Shown: positions 8,387 through 17,962, numbered from the stretch's first letter. The stretch: DNA of 64,000 bases from Nocardia elegans NBRC 108235 (GCF_001612845.1 NZ_BDBF01000002.1:62001-126000), one strand, 5' to 3'. Program-made: numbers and translations. The notes: a model not told the origin generated them from the sequence alone.

Positions 8387-9616
8387 ATGCCGGTTGCCGT
8401 GAATTCCGCACCCTCGAGTCTCGCCGTGCGCATCCTCGAGCGCCTGCCGCAGTTCGCCGAACGCGTCCTGGCCTCCGGCCTGGGTACCTCCGCATCGGCC
8501 GCCGATCTGCCCGCGGACCATTTCGTCGAAGTGCTTCCGGCCATCTACGGATGCGCGCACGCCTTCCTGCGCGCCATGGCGCAGCGGCGGGAATTCACCC
8601 GTGACGAGGTCGCCGCCTTCGTGCAACCGGTGATCGAGCGGCATGCGGAGGATCGGCTGCCGCTGCCGCTGCTGATGGAGGCGGTCCACCGCTCCGCCCA
8701 GCAGGTACTGCAGGAGGCGGTGGCGCTGAGTGAGCCCGCGGATGTCGACCAGCTGATCGAGTTCGGTTCGCGCACACTCGAATTGCTCATGCACATCAAC
8801 CTGATCACGGTCGAGGGCTATGCGGCGGTCGAACACTCGATCTACCATCCGGAACGGGAGGCCAAGCGCGCCCTGTGCGCGGCGCTGGTGGGCGGACAGC
8901 CCGCCGAGGAGCAGGCGGCGCGCGCCGATACCGCGCTGGCCGAACGGTATTCGGTGCTGGTCGTCCAGGTGCGCACCGATCCGCAACCCGCCGCGGCCGC
9001 GAATCTCGTTGTCCGCCGCCGCATCCGCATCCTGCAGCGCGTTCTGGATCGGGTGGCGGGGCCGACCGCGCTGCACACATTCGACGGGGACACCGCGGTC
9101 GTGCTGCTCCCCGGCGTTCGCGAGTGGCCGGAGAGCGCCGGCGCGGAGTTGGCCACCGAACTCGCCGAACAGTTCGGCGCCGATGTTCTCGTCGCCGAAA
9201 CCGCGTGCACCAGGCGCGAATCCGTGCCGGAAGCGGCGCATCAGGCCGCGGAGGTGGCCCAGCTGGCACGCATGTCGGGGCGGCCGACCGGGGTGTACCG
9301 ACTCGACGATCTGCTGCTGGAATATCAGCTCACGCGGCCCGGGGTGGCTCGTGACCGGCTGGCCGAACGGATCGAACCGCTGCGCCGGGCACCGCATCTC
9401 ATCGAGACGCTCGACGCGCATCTGCGCCACGGCTCCGACCGCAAGGCCGCCGCCGCCGAAATCCACATCCACCCCAACACTTTCAGCTATCGGCTGCGTC
9501 GCATAGAAAAACTCACCGGCGTCGACCCGAGCGATCCGAACGGATCGCGATTGCTGTCCGCGGCGCTGGTCGCCCATCGATTGCGTCCGGCGCCCGCCCG
9601 GCCGGTCGCCTCCTGA
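8387..9616 (+). CDS. PucR-type helix-turn-helix regulator (first of a pair)
   Basis: A 409-residue regulator. The C-terminal PucR HTH domain lies at about 338-400 (DRKAAAAEIHIHPNTFSYRL is the recognition region). The centre has the GGDEF-like CdaR/PucR sensor region ending YRLDDLLLEYQLTRPG. The N-terminal 200 residues are helical and resemble the sensory part of actinobacterial members. Such proteins usually activate adjacent catabolic genes. The second PucR gene follows after 22 bp and has the same architecture, indicating a duplication. The ATG was chosen by domain start; no strong ribosome site is visible. Confidence 0.87.
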   Translation: MPVAVNSAPSSLAVRILERLPQFAERVLASGLGTSASAADLPADHFVEVLPAIYGCAHAFLRAMAQRREFTRDEVAAFVQPVIERHAEDRLPLPLLMEAVHRSAQQVLQEAVALSEPADVDQLIEFGSRTLELLMHINLITVEGYAAVEHSIYHPEREAKRALCAALVGGQPAEEQAARADTALAERYSVLVVQVRTDPQPAAAANLVVRRRIRILQRVLDRVAGPTALHTFDGDTAVVLLPGVREWPESAGAELATELAEQFGADVLVAETACTRRESVPEAAHQAAEVAQLARMSGRPTGVYRLDDLLLEYQLTRPGVARDRLAERIEPLRRAPHLIETLDAHLRHGSDRKAAAAEIHIHPNTFSYRLRRIEKLTGVDPSDPNGSRLLSAALVAHRLRPAPARPVAS

Positions 9617-9638
9617 GCAGTGAGAAGGTAGTACGACG

Positions 9639-10874
9639 ATGAACGCCCGCCCCCGCCACGACGTCCGGGTGCTCTCCCGCCAACTGGTCGGGCATTTCGC
9701 CGAACACGTGGCACCGTGCTCCACACTGCCCGGCGACGCCCTGCACGGCGACATCACCGCGGTGACCAGGGTCTGCCTGGAACTGACCGTCGACATCCTC
9801 GAGGGCCGGGAGCCGGACGAGAAGGTCGGGCGCCTGCAGCGCGCGGCCGCGAACTGGGCACGCGAGGGCATTCCGATCGATACCGTCCACCACGCGGTGC
9901 ACGAGGGATTCCGGCTGGCCTTCGATCTGCTGCTCACCCAGACCGATCCGAAGCAGCGGCCCGAGAATCCGGCGCAGCTGCTGCTGCGGATTCTCGACAC
10001 CATCACCCCCGCGGTCGCGCTCGCCTATGTGCGCGAACATCAGGCCGCGGTCACCGAACACCACACCGCGGTGCACACGCTGGTCTCGGCGCTGCTGGCC
10101 GGGCACCCCACCTCGACGATGGCCCGGGCGAGCGGGATCGAGATCGAACCCGCGTATGTCGTGGTGGCGATGAGCATCCCGCCGCACCCCGACGAATCCC
10201 ATCCCAACGTGGACGGGAAAGTGGTGGCGCGCCGCAAACTGCGCCGGTTGCAGACCGCACTCGCCAATCGCAGCGGCGGGCGGGTGCTGTCGTTACTCAG
10301 CGTGGACGGCGGCACGATCCTGGTCCCGGAGGCGATGTTCGGCGAGGACGAACTCGACGAGCTGATCGCCGAACTGTCCGAGGCGGCGCAGGTCGGGCTC
10401 ACCGCCACCGCGCTCGCGACGCCCACCGAGGAGATCTCCGCGGCCGCCGACCGCGTGCACGAACTGCTCGACACCGTGCTGCGGCTGGCCAGCCCGCCCG
10501 GGCTGTACCGCTTCGCGGATCTGGCGATGGAATATCAATTGACCCGTCCCGGACCGGGTTTGGAACGGCTGGGGACACTGCTGGATCCCCTCGACGACCA
10601 CCCGGATCTGCTCGAGACCCTGCGGCGGCACATGGCCACGGGCCTGTCCCGCCGCCGCACCGCCAGGCAGTTGCAGGTGCACACCAATACCGTCGACTAT
10701 CGGCTCAAACGGATCGGTCAGCTCACCGGACTGGATCCCTCGCAGCCGAGCGGCCTCTGGTATCTGCGCGCCGCACTGGTCGCGCGCACGTATCGGGACG
10801 CCGAGGGACCGCCCGTGGCGGACCTCGCGGACCATTCGCCGGACGGTATGGGCAAAACGTTTGCTAGGAGGTAG
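9639..10874 (+). CDS. PucR-type helix-turn-helix regulator (second of a pair)
   Basis: A 411-residue paralogue of the preceding regulator. The HTH is at about 324-385 (SRRRTARQLQVHTNTVDYRL), the central region ends YRFADLAMEYQLTRPGPG, and the helical N-terminal half carries VDTVHHAVHEGF-like helices. GAGAAGG lies about 12 nt before the ATG. It is co-directional with the first PucR gene and with the next small gene (11-bp gap). Tandem PucR pairs are known in Nocardia and Rhodococcus relatives, but their effector is unknown. Likely targets are the divergent lipase operon or themselves (inference). Confidence 0.87.
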   Translation: MNARPRHDVRVLSRQLVGHFAEHVAPCSTLPGDALHGDITAVTRVCLELTVDILEGREPDEKVGRLQRAAANWAREGIPIDTVHHAVHEGFRLAFDLLLTQTDPKQRPENPAQLLLRILDTITPAVALAYVREHQAAVTEHHTAVHTLVSALLAGHPTSTMARASGIEIEPAYVVVAMSIPPHPDESHPNVDGKVVARRKLRRLQTALANRSGGRVLSLLSVDGGTILVPEAMFGEDELDELIAELSEAAQVGLTATALATPTEEISAAADRVHELLDTVLRLASPPGLYRFADLAMEYQLTRPGPGLERLGTLLDPLDDHPDLLETLRRHMATGLSRRRTARQLQVHTNTVDYRLKRIGQLTGLDPSQPSGLWYLRAALVARTYRDAEGPPVADLADHSPDGMGKTFARR

Positions 10875-10885
10875 CCTGTCTCGCG

Positions 10886-11539
10886 ATGGCTACCACTGCG
10901 CAATTGCGGGCCGCGCTGGCGGTGCTCCGCGCCGATACCGACGAAGCCGCCGAGCAAGCCCGTATTTCGGAAATGTCCGGAACCGATTCGGCAGCGGTCG
11001 AACACGCCCTGCTCGCCGGTTTGCTGTACCGGATGATGGGCGATGATCTACGCCACTCCCTGACCGGCGCTCCCGATCTCACCGCACTCGAGGAACGAGC
11101 CCGCGCCGCCGGGCCGGGTACCGCGACTTACGCCACCGACGATCGGGAACAACGCGAGGAGCATTGCGCCCAGGCGCATTTCGAGGCGTATTGGCTCGCC
11201 CATCGGATCGCGGGACTGCACTTCACCACCGTGCCGTCGGCCCCCGCGCTGCAGGCGGCCGCGCATACCGCCGAGGCCACCCGCACGCTGCTGCGTATCC
11301 ATCGCGATCTGCTGGACGCGCCGGATGCCGGGCACCCGGCCTGGGAGGTGGTGATCGACCAGCTCGATCGAGCCCGCGCCCTGGCCTTCGCGGCGTATGC
11401 GGGTGCCCAGCCTCCGGATGACCAGCCTTCGGAAACTCAGCCTTCGGTAGCTCGGCCCTCGGTAGCCCGGCCCTCGGACGCCGCCGCGGGAGTGTCGGAG
11501 ATCGGTGTCGAGCGCAGCACCGAATGCCGCACACCGTAG
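10886..11539 (+). CDS. Hypothetical helical protein with proline-rich repeat tail
   Basis: A 217-residue protein I do not recognise. Residues 1-175 are Ala/Glu/Arg-rich and predicted helical, with no membrane segment. The tail (about 176-201) is a degenerate five-residue repeat (PPDDQ, PSETQ, PSVAR, PSVAR, PSDAA) encoded by a 15-bp DNA minisatellite. The start is 11 bp after the second PucR gene, so it is probably in that operon. The last 103 bp overlap the 3' end of the convergent permease gene on the other strand, so the exact end may be variable between strains. Confidence 0.6.
   Translation: MATTAQLRAALAVLRADTDEAAEQARISEMSGTDSAAVEHALLAGLLYRMMGDDLRHSLTGAPDLTALEERARAAGPGTATYATDDREQREEHCAQAHFEAYWLAHRIAGLHFTTVPSAPALQAAAHTAEATRTLLRIHRDLLDAPDAGHPAWEVVIDQLDRARALAFAAYAGAQPPDDQPSETQPSVARPSVARPSDAAAGVSEIGVERSTECRTP
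11411..11485. repeat. Five tandem degenerate 15-bp units
   Basis: The units CCTCCGGATGACCAG, CCTTCGGAAACTCAG, CCTTCGGTAGCTCGG, CCCTCGGTAGCCCGG and CCCTCGGACGCCGCC are head to tail. The array keeps frame (15 bp) and encodes repeat residues on both strands where two convergent genes overlap. The permease stop (11437-11439) lies within the second unit. Confidence 0.85.
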
Positions 11540-13023
11540 GTGAAATAGACGACCAACCCGATCACCATCCAGATCAGGAATCGCAGCCAGGTCTCCACCG
11601 ACAGATTCAACATCAGCCACAGGCACGCCAGCACACCGAGAATCGGGATCAGCGGCACCAGCGGCACCCGGAATCCACGCGGCAGATCGGGGCGGGTGCG
11701 CCGCAGGATCAGCACGCCGACCGACACCAGCACGAACGCGAACAGCGTGCCGATGTTGACCATTTCCTCCAGCGTGCCGAACTGCACGAAGCCGGCCAGC
11801 ACCGCACACACCGCACCCACGCCGGCGGTGAGCGTCACCGGCGTGCCGAAACGGCCGGTGCGGGCCAGGCGGCGCGGAAGCAGGCCGTCGCGCGCCATCG
11901 CGAACAGCACGCGGGTCTGGCCCAGGTACAGCACCATGACCACCGTCGTCAGACCGGCCAGGGCGCCGACGGAGATGATGTTCTTCGCCCAGGTCACCCC
12001 GTGCAGGCCGAAGGCGGTGGCGAGAGTGGCGTCGTTCCCGGACAGCGCGGTGTAGGGCACCATGCCGGTCAGCACGATGGTGACCGCGACGTAGAGGATC
12101 GTCACGATCAGCAGCGAACCCAGAATGCCGCGCGGCACGTTGCGCTGCGGATTCTTGGTCTCCTCCGCGGTGGTGGCCACCACGTCGAAGCCGATGAACG
12201 CGAAGAACACCAGACTCGCCGCGGCCAGCAGTCCGTACCAGCCGAAAGTGCTGTTACCGGCCCCGGTCAGCCACGAGAACAGCGACTGGTGCAGGCCCTC
12301 ACCCGCATCGCTCGGCTGCGACGGCGGGATGTACGGCGTCAGGTTGGAGGCCTTGAAATAGGTCAACCCGACCACGATGACGACCGCGATCACCGACAGT
12401 TTGATCGCGACGGCGATCGCCGACACCCGGGAGGACACCTTGGTGCCGACCGCGAGCAGCACCATCAGGATGACGATCAACAGGGCTGCGCCCCAATCGA
12501 ATGCGACGGAGCCGATGTGCACGATCGGTGACAGCGAGCCCATCACCTCACCCAGATACTGCGACCATCCCTTCGCGACAACCGATGCGGCGAGGGCGAA
12601 TTCGAGGATCAGGTCCCAGCCGATGATCCACGCCGCCAGCTCGCCGAAGGTCGCGTACGAGAAGGTGTAGGCACTGCCCGCGACGGGGACTGTGGAGGCG
12701 AATTCGGCGTAGCACAGGGCGGTGAGACCGCAGGCGACGGCGGCGAAGACGAAGGCCAGCGAGACCGATGGCCCCGCCACATTGCCGGCCGTGCGCGCGG
12801 TCAGCGTGAAGATGCCCGCGCCGACCACCACGGCGACACCGAAGACGGTCAGATCCCAGGCGGTCAGATCCTTGCGGAGTTTGGAATCGGGCTCATCGGT
12901 ATCCCGGATCGATTGTTCGACCGATTTGGTTCGCAGCAGACCACCCCACCGGGGGTTCGGCACCGATCCGGCCGTGTTCTGCGTTGGCGTCGGCTCAGCC
13001 ACACCCGTCTCCTCCGTTGTCAC
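11437..13023 (-). CDS. Amino acid permease, APC superfamily (cationic amino acid transporter type)
   Basis: A 528-residue transporter with about 12-14 membrane helices. The N-terminal helix 1 motif (VVVGAGIFTLTARTAGNVAG) is the conserved GAGIF substrate-binding break of APC permeases, and ALCYAEFASTVPVAGSAYTF is the classic second signature. Length and pattern match the bacterial CAT/YfnA group, which imports amino acids such as arginine or branched-chain species. The exact substrate cannot be read. GTG at 13023 is chosen because GGGGGA lies just upstream; an in-frame start at 13050 is possible. The C-terminus overlaps the gene on the other strand through a minisatellite. Confidence 0.88.
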   Translation of the reverse strand: MTTEETGVAEPTPTQNTAGSVPNPRWGGLLRTKSVEQSIRDTDEPDSKLRKDLTAWDLTVFGVAVVVGAGIFTLTARTAGNVAGPSVSLAFVFAAVACGLTALCYAEFASTVPVAGSAYTFSYATFGELAAWIIGWDLILEFALAASVVAKGWSQYLGEVMGSLSPIVHIGSVAFDWGAALLIVILMVLLAVGTKVSSRVSAIAVAIKLSVIAVVIVVGLTYFKASNLTPYIPPSQPSDAGEGLHQSLFSWLTGAGNSTFGWYGLLAAASLVFFAFIGFDVVATTAEETKNPQRNVPRGILGSLLIVTILYVAVTIVLTGMVPYTALSGNDATLATAFGLHGVTWAKNIISVGALAGLTTVVMVLYLGQTRVLFAMARDGLLPRRLARTGRFGTPVTLTAGVGAVCAVLAGFVQFGTLEEMVNIGTLFAFVLVSVGVLILRRTRPDLPRGFRVPLVPLIPILGVLACLWLMLNLSVETWLRFLIWMVIGLVVYFTYGVRHSVLRSTPISDTPAAASEGRATEGRATEG

Positions 13024-13051
13024 CGATCCCCCGTGACCCGCAGACAGCAAC

Positions 13052-14161
13052 CTAACAGCACTCGGCAGTCAGTCGTCGCAACATGGTCGTGAAGGCCTTG
13101 CCCTCGGCCGATGCGGCCCAAACCGAGCGACCGAGAAAGTAGTTACGGTAAGCGATCCGGGCATTGCGCACCTGCCGACGAGGCGGAATCGTGAGAAAGT
13201 AATCGATTTCGGACAATTCGTAGACGATGTGCACGAGCGGGAAGAGGTCGGGCAGAACCTCGCGCTCCACCCGATGCAGCGGCCTGATCTCGCAGTAACC
13301 CCGCAGGAACGCGGCCAGTTGCCCGGCCTGCACCCGGGCCGGGCCGCCCGCGGCGATCGAGAGCCAGTCGACAGCGAAGCGTTCGATCGCGGTGGCGAGA
13401 TCGAAGACGGCCACGGTCCGGTTCGCCAGGCCGAAATCCAGGACGGCGGTGACCTCGCCGTCCGACCAGAGCAGATTCGTGCCGTGCCAATCGTTGTGCG
13501 TCCACAGCGCGGGCAAGGTCGCGACCGCGGCGGCGAGTTCGGATGCGGGGGCATCCGTCGCGCCCGGTGGATCCACCGGCGGTCCGGCCTGCGACCGCAC
13601 CGCGTCCGGATATCGCTCAGCGGCCAGGAAGCGGCCGACCTCCGGGCGAGCGGCGACGTAGCGGTCGACGGCCGCGACCGGATCAGTGCACAGCCCGGCC
13701 AGCAACGGATGCGGCGGGCGCTCCGGTGCCTCGAATCCCACCGCGGCGAGGTGCAGGCGCGCGAGCATCGTTCCGGCCGCGGCCGCATCGTCGGCCGAGT
13801 GATAGGGGCTCCACGAGAAATCGTCGCGGTACCGGTCCTCGCCTGCCCCGAGTTCCTGGATTTCGTAGGTGAACTCGCAGCGCTCCGTCGCCCGCACCCG
13901 AGGAATCGGAATGCCTTGTGCGCGAAGATGATTCATGAAGGCGTGTTCGGGGGCGAGGGTCCCGGGATCGCGCAGCGCCGAAGGCATCCGCTTGACCACG
14001 ACTCGCGTTCCGTCGCCCAGCCGCACCCGGGCCGTGGACGACAACGGCCGCCGGCTGCGCCATTCGATCACGGGTGTCGCGCCGGGCTCGGCGAACAGAT
14101 CTCCCAGCTCGCCGGGAGTCAGCGGGGAGAACGCCGGTGCGGCCGACCCACTTTCGCCCAT
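13052..14161 (-). CDS. Aminoglycoside phosphotransferase (APH)-fold kinase
   Basis: A 369-residue soluble protein with the APH/choline kinase fold. An ATP-site strand carries VVVKRMPSALRD (conserved Lys), the catalytic loop is THNDWHGTNLLW (HxD...N) and the metal-binding motif is VLDFGLA. It probably phosphorylates a small molecule, and the neighbouring NCS1 permease suggests the permease's cargo (inference); antibiotic resistance is not implied. The start lies 47 bp after the permease stop, on the same strand, so the pair is likely an operon. The longer frame reaching 14740 is a shadow of the permease. Confidence 0.82.
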   Translation of the reverse strand: MGESGSAAPAFSPLTPGELGDLFAEPGATPVIEWRSRRPLSSTARVRLGDGTRVVVKRMPSALRDPGTLAPEHAFMNHLRAQGIPIPRVRATERCEFTYEIQELGAGEDRYRDDFSWSPYHSADDAAAAGTMLARLHLAAVGFEAPERPPHPLLAGLCTDPVAAVDRYVAARPEVGRFLAAERYPDAVRSQAGPPVDPPGATDAPASELAAAVATLPALWTHNDWHGTNLLWSDGEVTAVLDFGLANRTVAVFDLATAIERFAVDWLSIAAGGPARVQAGQLAAFLRGYCEIRPLHRVEREVLPDLFPLVHIVYELSEIDYFLTIPPRRQVRNARIAYRNYFLGRSVWAASAEGKAFTTMLRRLTAECC

Positions 14162-14208
14162 CGCGAAGACCTGATCGTCCTTCTCCGCGGACTCGTCTCC
14201 CGCCCGGC

Positions 14209-15573
14209 TCAGGACGTTCGCTCCGGCTCGGGCCGGGCGGGCAGCCGTTCGAGACGGGCCAGCACACCGGTGCAGGCGGCCGCGGCCAGGAACGAGTACA
14301 GCGAGGCGGAGGACCACCAGCCGGGATGCACACCGACGAGGTCCTGTGCCCGCAGCCAGATCGGCGCCCACCAATCCACCGATCCCGGATTGAGCACCTG
14401 GTACACGACGAAGCCCAGCAGCCACGGCACCAGCAGGAGCGGGCGGGCGGGAGCGTTCTCGGACAGATCCCACCCACGACGGCCGCGACCGAGGAAGAAG
14501 TCGACCACCAGCACCGCGCACAGCGGGACGAACACCGATCCGATCAGCAGCAGGAAATTCGAGAAACCGGTGAAGTCGTGCACCCCCAGCGCCAGCACGG
14601 TAGCGAGCGCACCCACCGCCGCGGCCAGGAAGCGCCGGTCCACGCGCGGCAGCAGATTCTGCAGCGACATCGCGGTGGAATACACATTGGCGAACGACTG
14701 ATCCGATTCCCGCAGCACGAGCACCGCGAAGAACAGCCATCCGGCCGCGACGCCGAGGAAGGTGTCGAAGATCCGGTCCGGATCACCGCCGGCCTGCAGC
14801 AGCGCGACGATGCCGAGCAGATAGCACCAGGTCTGCGCGATCGAATAGCCGGCCATCGTGGCCCCGGTGGCGGCGCGAGCGCCGTGGGCGTGGCGGGTGT
14901 AGTCGGCGGCCAGCGGGACGAACGACACCGCCACGGCCAGCGCGGTATCGACGCCGGGGAAGAATCCGCTCCACGACGTGCCGGTCGCCGGCGGCAGCGG
15001 TTGGCGCAGGAACTGAATCGTGAACCAGCCCATGGCCACCGCCACCGCCACCGTCACGTACTTGCGCAGAATACGCAGCACGTTCAACGGCCAGATCGCC
15101 ATCGCCGTACACAACGCACCGGCCCCGACGATCACCGCACCGTGCGGCAGATTCCCGTGGGTGAGCGCCGCGACCCCGCCCGCGATCACGGTCAGCTCGA
15201 ACACTCCCCACCCGATGCACTGCACGATGTTGGCGACGGTCGGCACATACGACAGCCGGGTGCCGAACAGTCCGCGGAAGTTCGCCATCGCCGGCGCGCC
15301 GGTGCGCGCGCCCACCGCGCCGGCGGCCGCCACCATCGCGGTGCCCAGCACGGTTCCCACCGCGGTGGCGAGGACGGCCGCGGTGACCGGCAACTGGGGA
15401 TGGCCGGCCGGTTGCAGCACGTAGAAGGCTCCGGTGAAGCCGATCAGGCTCACGCCCAGGTTGGCCCAGAACGCGGCCTGATCACCGAACGACAGGGTGC
15501 GCGGCGGAGCGTTCGTCAGCAGCAGCGGGGCCTCGGCCGAGCGGTCTCCCGGCTGCTCGGGCAGAGTCGTCAT
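14209..15573 (-). CDS. NCS1 family nucleobase/thiamine-type permease
   Basis: A 454-residue permease with about 12 helices. The family region includes WANLGVSLIGFTGAFYVLQP in helix 1 and VSFVPLAADYTRHAHGA in the middle, the latter resembling the substrate/Na+ region of cytosine-purine-hydantoin permeases. It imports a nucleobase-like or related small molecule across the cytoplasmic membrane. The downstream APH-fold kinase suggests import followed by phosphorylation, as for thiamine precursors or nucleosides, but this is inference. It is divergent from the GT87 gene. Confidence 0.85.
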   Translation of the reverse strand: MTTLPEQPGDRSAEAPLLLTNAPPRTLSFGDQAAFWANLGVSLIGFTGAFYVLQPAGHPQLPVTAAVLATAVGTVLGTAMVAAAGAVGARTGAPAMANFRGLFGTRLSYVPTVANIVQCIGWGVFELTVIAGGVAALTHGNLPHGAVIVGAGALCTAMAIWPLNVLRILRKYVTVAVAVAMGWFTIQFLRQPLPPATGTSWSGFFPGVDTALAVAVSFVPLAADYTRHAHGARAATGATMAGYSIAQTWCYLLGIVALLQAGGDPDRIFDTFLGVAAGWLFFAVLVLRESDQSFANVYSTAMSLQNLLPRVDRRFLAAAVGALATVLALGVHDFTGFSNFLLLIGSVFVPLCAVLVVDFFLGRGRRGWDLSENAPARPLLLVPWLLGFVVYQVLNPGSVDWWAPIWLRAQDLVGVHPGWWSSASLYSFLAAAACTGVLARLERLPARPEPERTS

Positions 15574-15657
15574 AGCGAATTCATGCTATCGGGTGCCGCC
15601 GGTGGAAATTCGCCCCCAGCTTCGCTCCGGCGCCCGCAGTCGGTAACCTCGTCCCGG

Positions 15658-16962
15658 ATGGTTAGCGTCTCCACATCCGCCCGGCCGCTGTCGGGACCTC
15701 GCATGCCGGGAGCCCACCGCATCGGTCGGCTCGTCTGGCTGGTTCCGGTACTGCTGGTCGCCCTGAGCGTGTTCTGGCTGTTGCGGCCCAGCTGGCCACT
15801 GCAGCCGATCAAGCGCGAATTCATCGACCTCCAGGTGTATCGCCTGGGCGTGCAGGCGATGTGGGACGGCGCCGATATGTACGGCAGTCTGCCGAAAACC
15901 ACACTCGGGATCAGTCTGCCGTTCATCTATCCGCCCTTCGCCGCGGTGGCGCTCGGCCCGTTCGCACTGCTGCCGTGGAATGCCGCGGCGATCAGTTTCT
16001 TCGTGGTTTCCACGCTGGCGCTGGCGATCACGCTCTATCTGGTGGCCCGCCGGGTCTGGGGCAGCGGCGGCACCGAGGTGGTGCTGTGGGCGAGCGCCTG
16101 CGCGATTCCGCTGGGCATGCTGCTGGAACCGGTGCATTCGACACTGGATTTCGGGCAGGTCAATCTGCTGCTGATGGTGCTGGTCGCCGCCGACTGCCTG
16201 CCCAAACGCACCCGCTGGCCGCGCGGCGTCCTGGTCGGCATCGCCGCAGCGATCAAACTGACCCCGGCCGCCTTCGTCCTCTATTTCCTGGTTCGCCGCG
16301 ACTACCGTTCGGCGCTCACCGCGGCGCTCACCGGCGCCGTCGCCACCGGCATCGCGTTCGCCCTGATGCCGCACGAATCGGTGAAGTACTGGTTCGGCGG
16401 GATGGGCAATGTCTCGGGCCTCAGCGGGTCGGCTTTCCGGACCAATCAGTCGATTCAGGGCGTGCTGTCACGCTTCCAGGTCCCCGAACCGGCCTTCACC
16501 GCCCTGTGGGCGCTGCTGAGTCTGGCGCTGCTGGTGCTGGTGGTGGCGGCGATGCGGCGCGCGGTCGCCGATCCGGCGCTGGCCCTCGCGTTCAATGCCG
16601 TCTTCACCCTGCTGGTTTCGCCGATTTCGTGGTCGCACCACTGGGTCTGGATCGCGCCGGGCCTGCTGGCCGCCGTCGGCGTCGCGACTCGGCTGCCGCG
16701 CAGGTCGGCGATGATCTGGTACGCGATCATCATCGCGACCGCGGTCGTGTTCACCATCGGCCCGCAGAACTGGGAACCCGGCGACAACAACCGCGAACTG
16801 GCCTGGACGCCGTGGCAGCATCTGGTCGGCGACACCTATGTGTGGCTGAGCGTGCTGCTGGTCGCCCTGTATGTCGTCACCGCACCGCGGCCCACGACGG
16901 CAGAACCGCTGCTGCCCGCGTCGTTGCGTTCGCTGCGCACCAAGGTGCCCACCGAGTCCTGA
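15658..16962 (+). CDS. GT87 family polyprenyl-phosphate-mannose-dependent mannosyltransferase
   Basis: A 434-residue integral membrane glycosyltransferase with about ten helices. The periplasmic first-loop acidic motif FIDLQVYRLG (catalytic Asp typical of GT-C enzymes), the FIYPPFAAVALGP motif, and HSTLDFGQVNLLLM and SWSHHWVWIAPG match GT87 (formerly DUF2029). Members add alpha-1,2-mannose to phosphatidylinositol mannosides or lipoarabinomannan using polyprenyl-phosphate-mannose, on the outer face of the membrane. The exact acceptor is not determined. The start ATG is chosen by the first helix; the long upstream frame is a shadow. Confidence 0.85.
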   Translation: MVSVSTSARPLSGPRMPGAHRIGRLVWLVPVLLVALSVFWLLRPSWPLQPIKREFIDLQVYRLGVQAMWDGADMYGSLPKTTLGISLPFIYPPFAAVALGPFALLPWNAAAISFFVVSTLALAITLYLVARRVWGSGGTEVVLWASACAIPLGMLLEPVHSTLDFGQVNLLLMVLVAADCLPKRTRWPRGVLVGIAAAIKLTPAAFVLYFLVRRDYRSALTAALTGAVATGIAFALMPHESVKYWFGGMGNVSGLSGSAFRTNQSIQGVLSRFQVPEPAFTALWALLSLALLVLVVAAMRRAVADPALALAFNAVFTLLVSPISWSHHWVWIAPGLLAAVGVATRLPRRSAMIWYAIIIATAVVFTIGPQNWEPGDNNRELAWTPWQHLVGDTYVWLSVLLVALYVVTAPRPTTAEPLLPASLRSLRTKVPTES

Positions 16963-17098
16963 GCCGACACGCCGGGCGCAATCGATCGGTAAATCTCCGG
17001 GGCATCCTCGGCCGCCTGCCACCCGGCGTCGGCGACACACCACCGGCGATTTCCCAACACCCCGGTCACCCTGCACTTCCGTCGTACCGTAGATAAAT

Positions 17099-17962
17099 AT
17101 GGACGACAACACGCCGACCGCGGACGGTGATCGCACCCGCCCGGATCGGCAGCTGATCCAGCGACGGGAGCAAGCCTGGAGCAACTACCAGCAGGCTTGC
17201 GCCGATCTCGCCGGTAGCCGGATCCGCGCCAATCTCGACGGATGGAAACGCTGGCTGCGCATTCTGCCCGGCGCGGCGGTCGATCAGGCCGAACGCCGCC
17301 GCGACGAGATCCGCGCCGAACTGGCGCGACATTGCGTCGGGGCCGACGATCATCGGTGGGGCGTGCTGTCGGGCGGCGACACCGGAACCTTCGGCGGCTG
17401 TTTCGGACTCGAGCACACCATCGGTCAGCTCGCCGAGCGCTACGGCAAAGCCGATCCGCATTGGGTGCGCACCCTGCGCGACACGGCGCGCAGGACCACC
17501 GATATCCGTCCGCTCGCCGCCGACGGTGACCGCACGGCCGTCAGCGATATCACCGATCGCGTGGTGCAAGCTGTCCGCATGGCGCCCGACGACGAGGCGC
17601 GACGCCGGCTCATCGTGCACCTGCCCGGCGAGGTGCGCCCGGTGCCGGCGGATCCGGCGACGCTGGCCGGAGATCAGGGCCCGGTCGCGGTTCAGTTCGA
17701 AATCTATGCCAGCACCGTCAAACTCGATCACATCGATGTGATTCCGCCGCTGCGCCGGATGGGCCTGGGCACCGCGACGCTGCGCCATCTGTGCCGCACC
17801 GCCGACGCCCACGGCATGCATATCGTCGCGCAGCTGGTCCCCACGTTCCGCGACGACGATTCGGCGGTCCCGATCCTGGCGCGCTGGTTCCGCGAGCAGG
17901 GTTTCGAGGTGACCGAACGCCTGGGCGGGCGGGTCGTGCGGGCACCCGCCAGCATCCCCTAG
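17099..17962 (+). CDS. Protein with C-terminal GNAT-like acetyltransferase region
   Basis: A 287-residue protein. Residues 1-130 are unrecognised, with an Arg/Gln-rich helical start. From about residue 195 the sequence resembles a GNAT fold: a strand ending LDHIDVIPP, then the acetyl-CoA loop LRRMGLGTATLRHL (R-x-x-G-x-G/A), and a final strand with HIVAQLVP and FREQGFEVTERL. The substrate is unknown and the N-terminal half may be a separate domain. The ATG follows an A/T-rich stretch (AGATAAAT) with no Shine-Dalgarno, suggesting leaderless translation. It is convergent with the next hydrolase gene. Confidence 0.65.
   Translation: MDDNTPTADGDRTRPDRQLIQRREQAWSNYQQACADLAGSRIRANLDGWKRWLRILPGAAVDQAERRRDEIRAELARHCVGADDHRWGVLSGGDTGTFGGCFGLEHTIGQLAERYGKADPHWVRTLRDTARRTTDIRPLAADGDRTAVSDITDRVVQAVRMAPDDEARRRLIVHLPGEVRPVPADPATLAGDQGPVAVQFEIYASTVKLDHIDVIPPLRRMGLGTATLRHLCRTADAHGMHIVAQLVPTFRDDDSAVPILARWFREQGFEVTERLGGRVVRAPASIP

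Noticed and set aside
13023..13050. Upstream in-frame start for the APC permease
   Set aside because: It is possible but has no ribosome site as good as the GGGGGA before the GTG at 13023.
13052..14740. 562-residue frame fusing the kinase to upstream sequence
   Set aside because: Sequence before 14161 is the antisense-like shadow of the NCS1 permease. The APH fold begins at the 14161 ATG.
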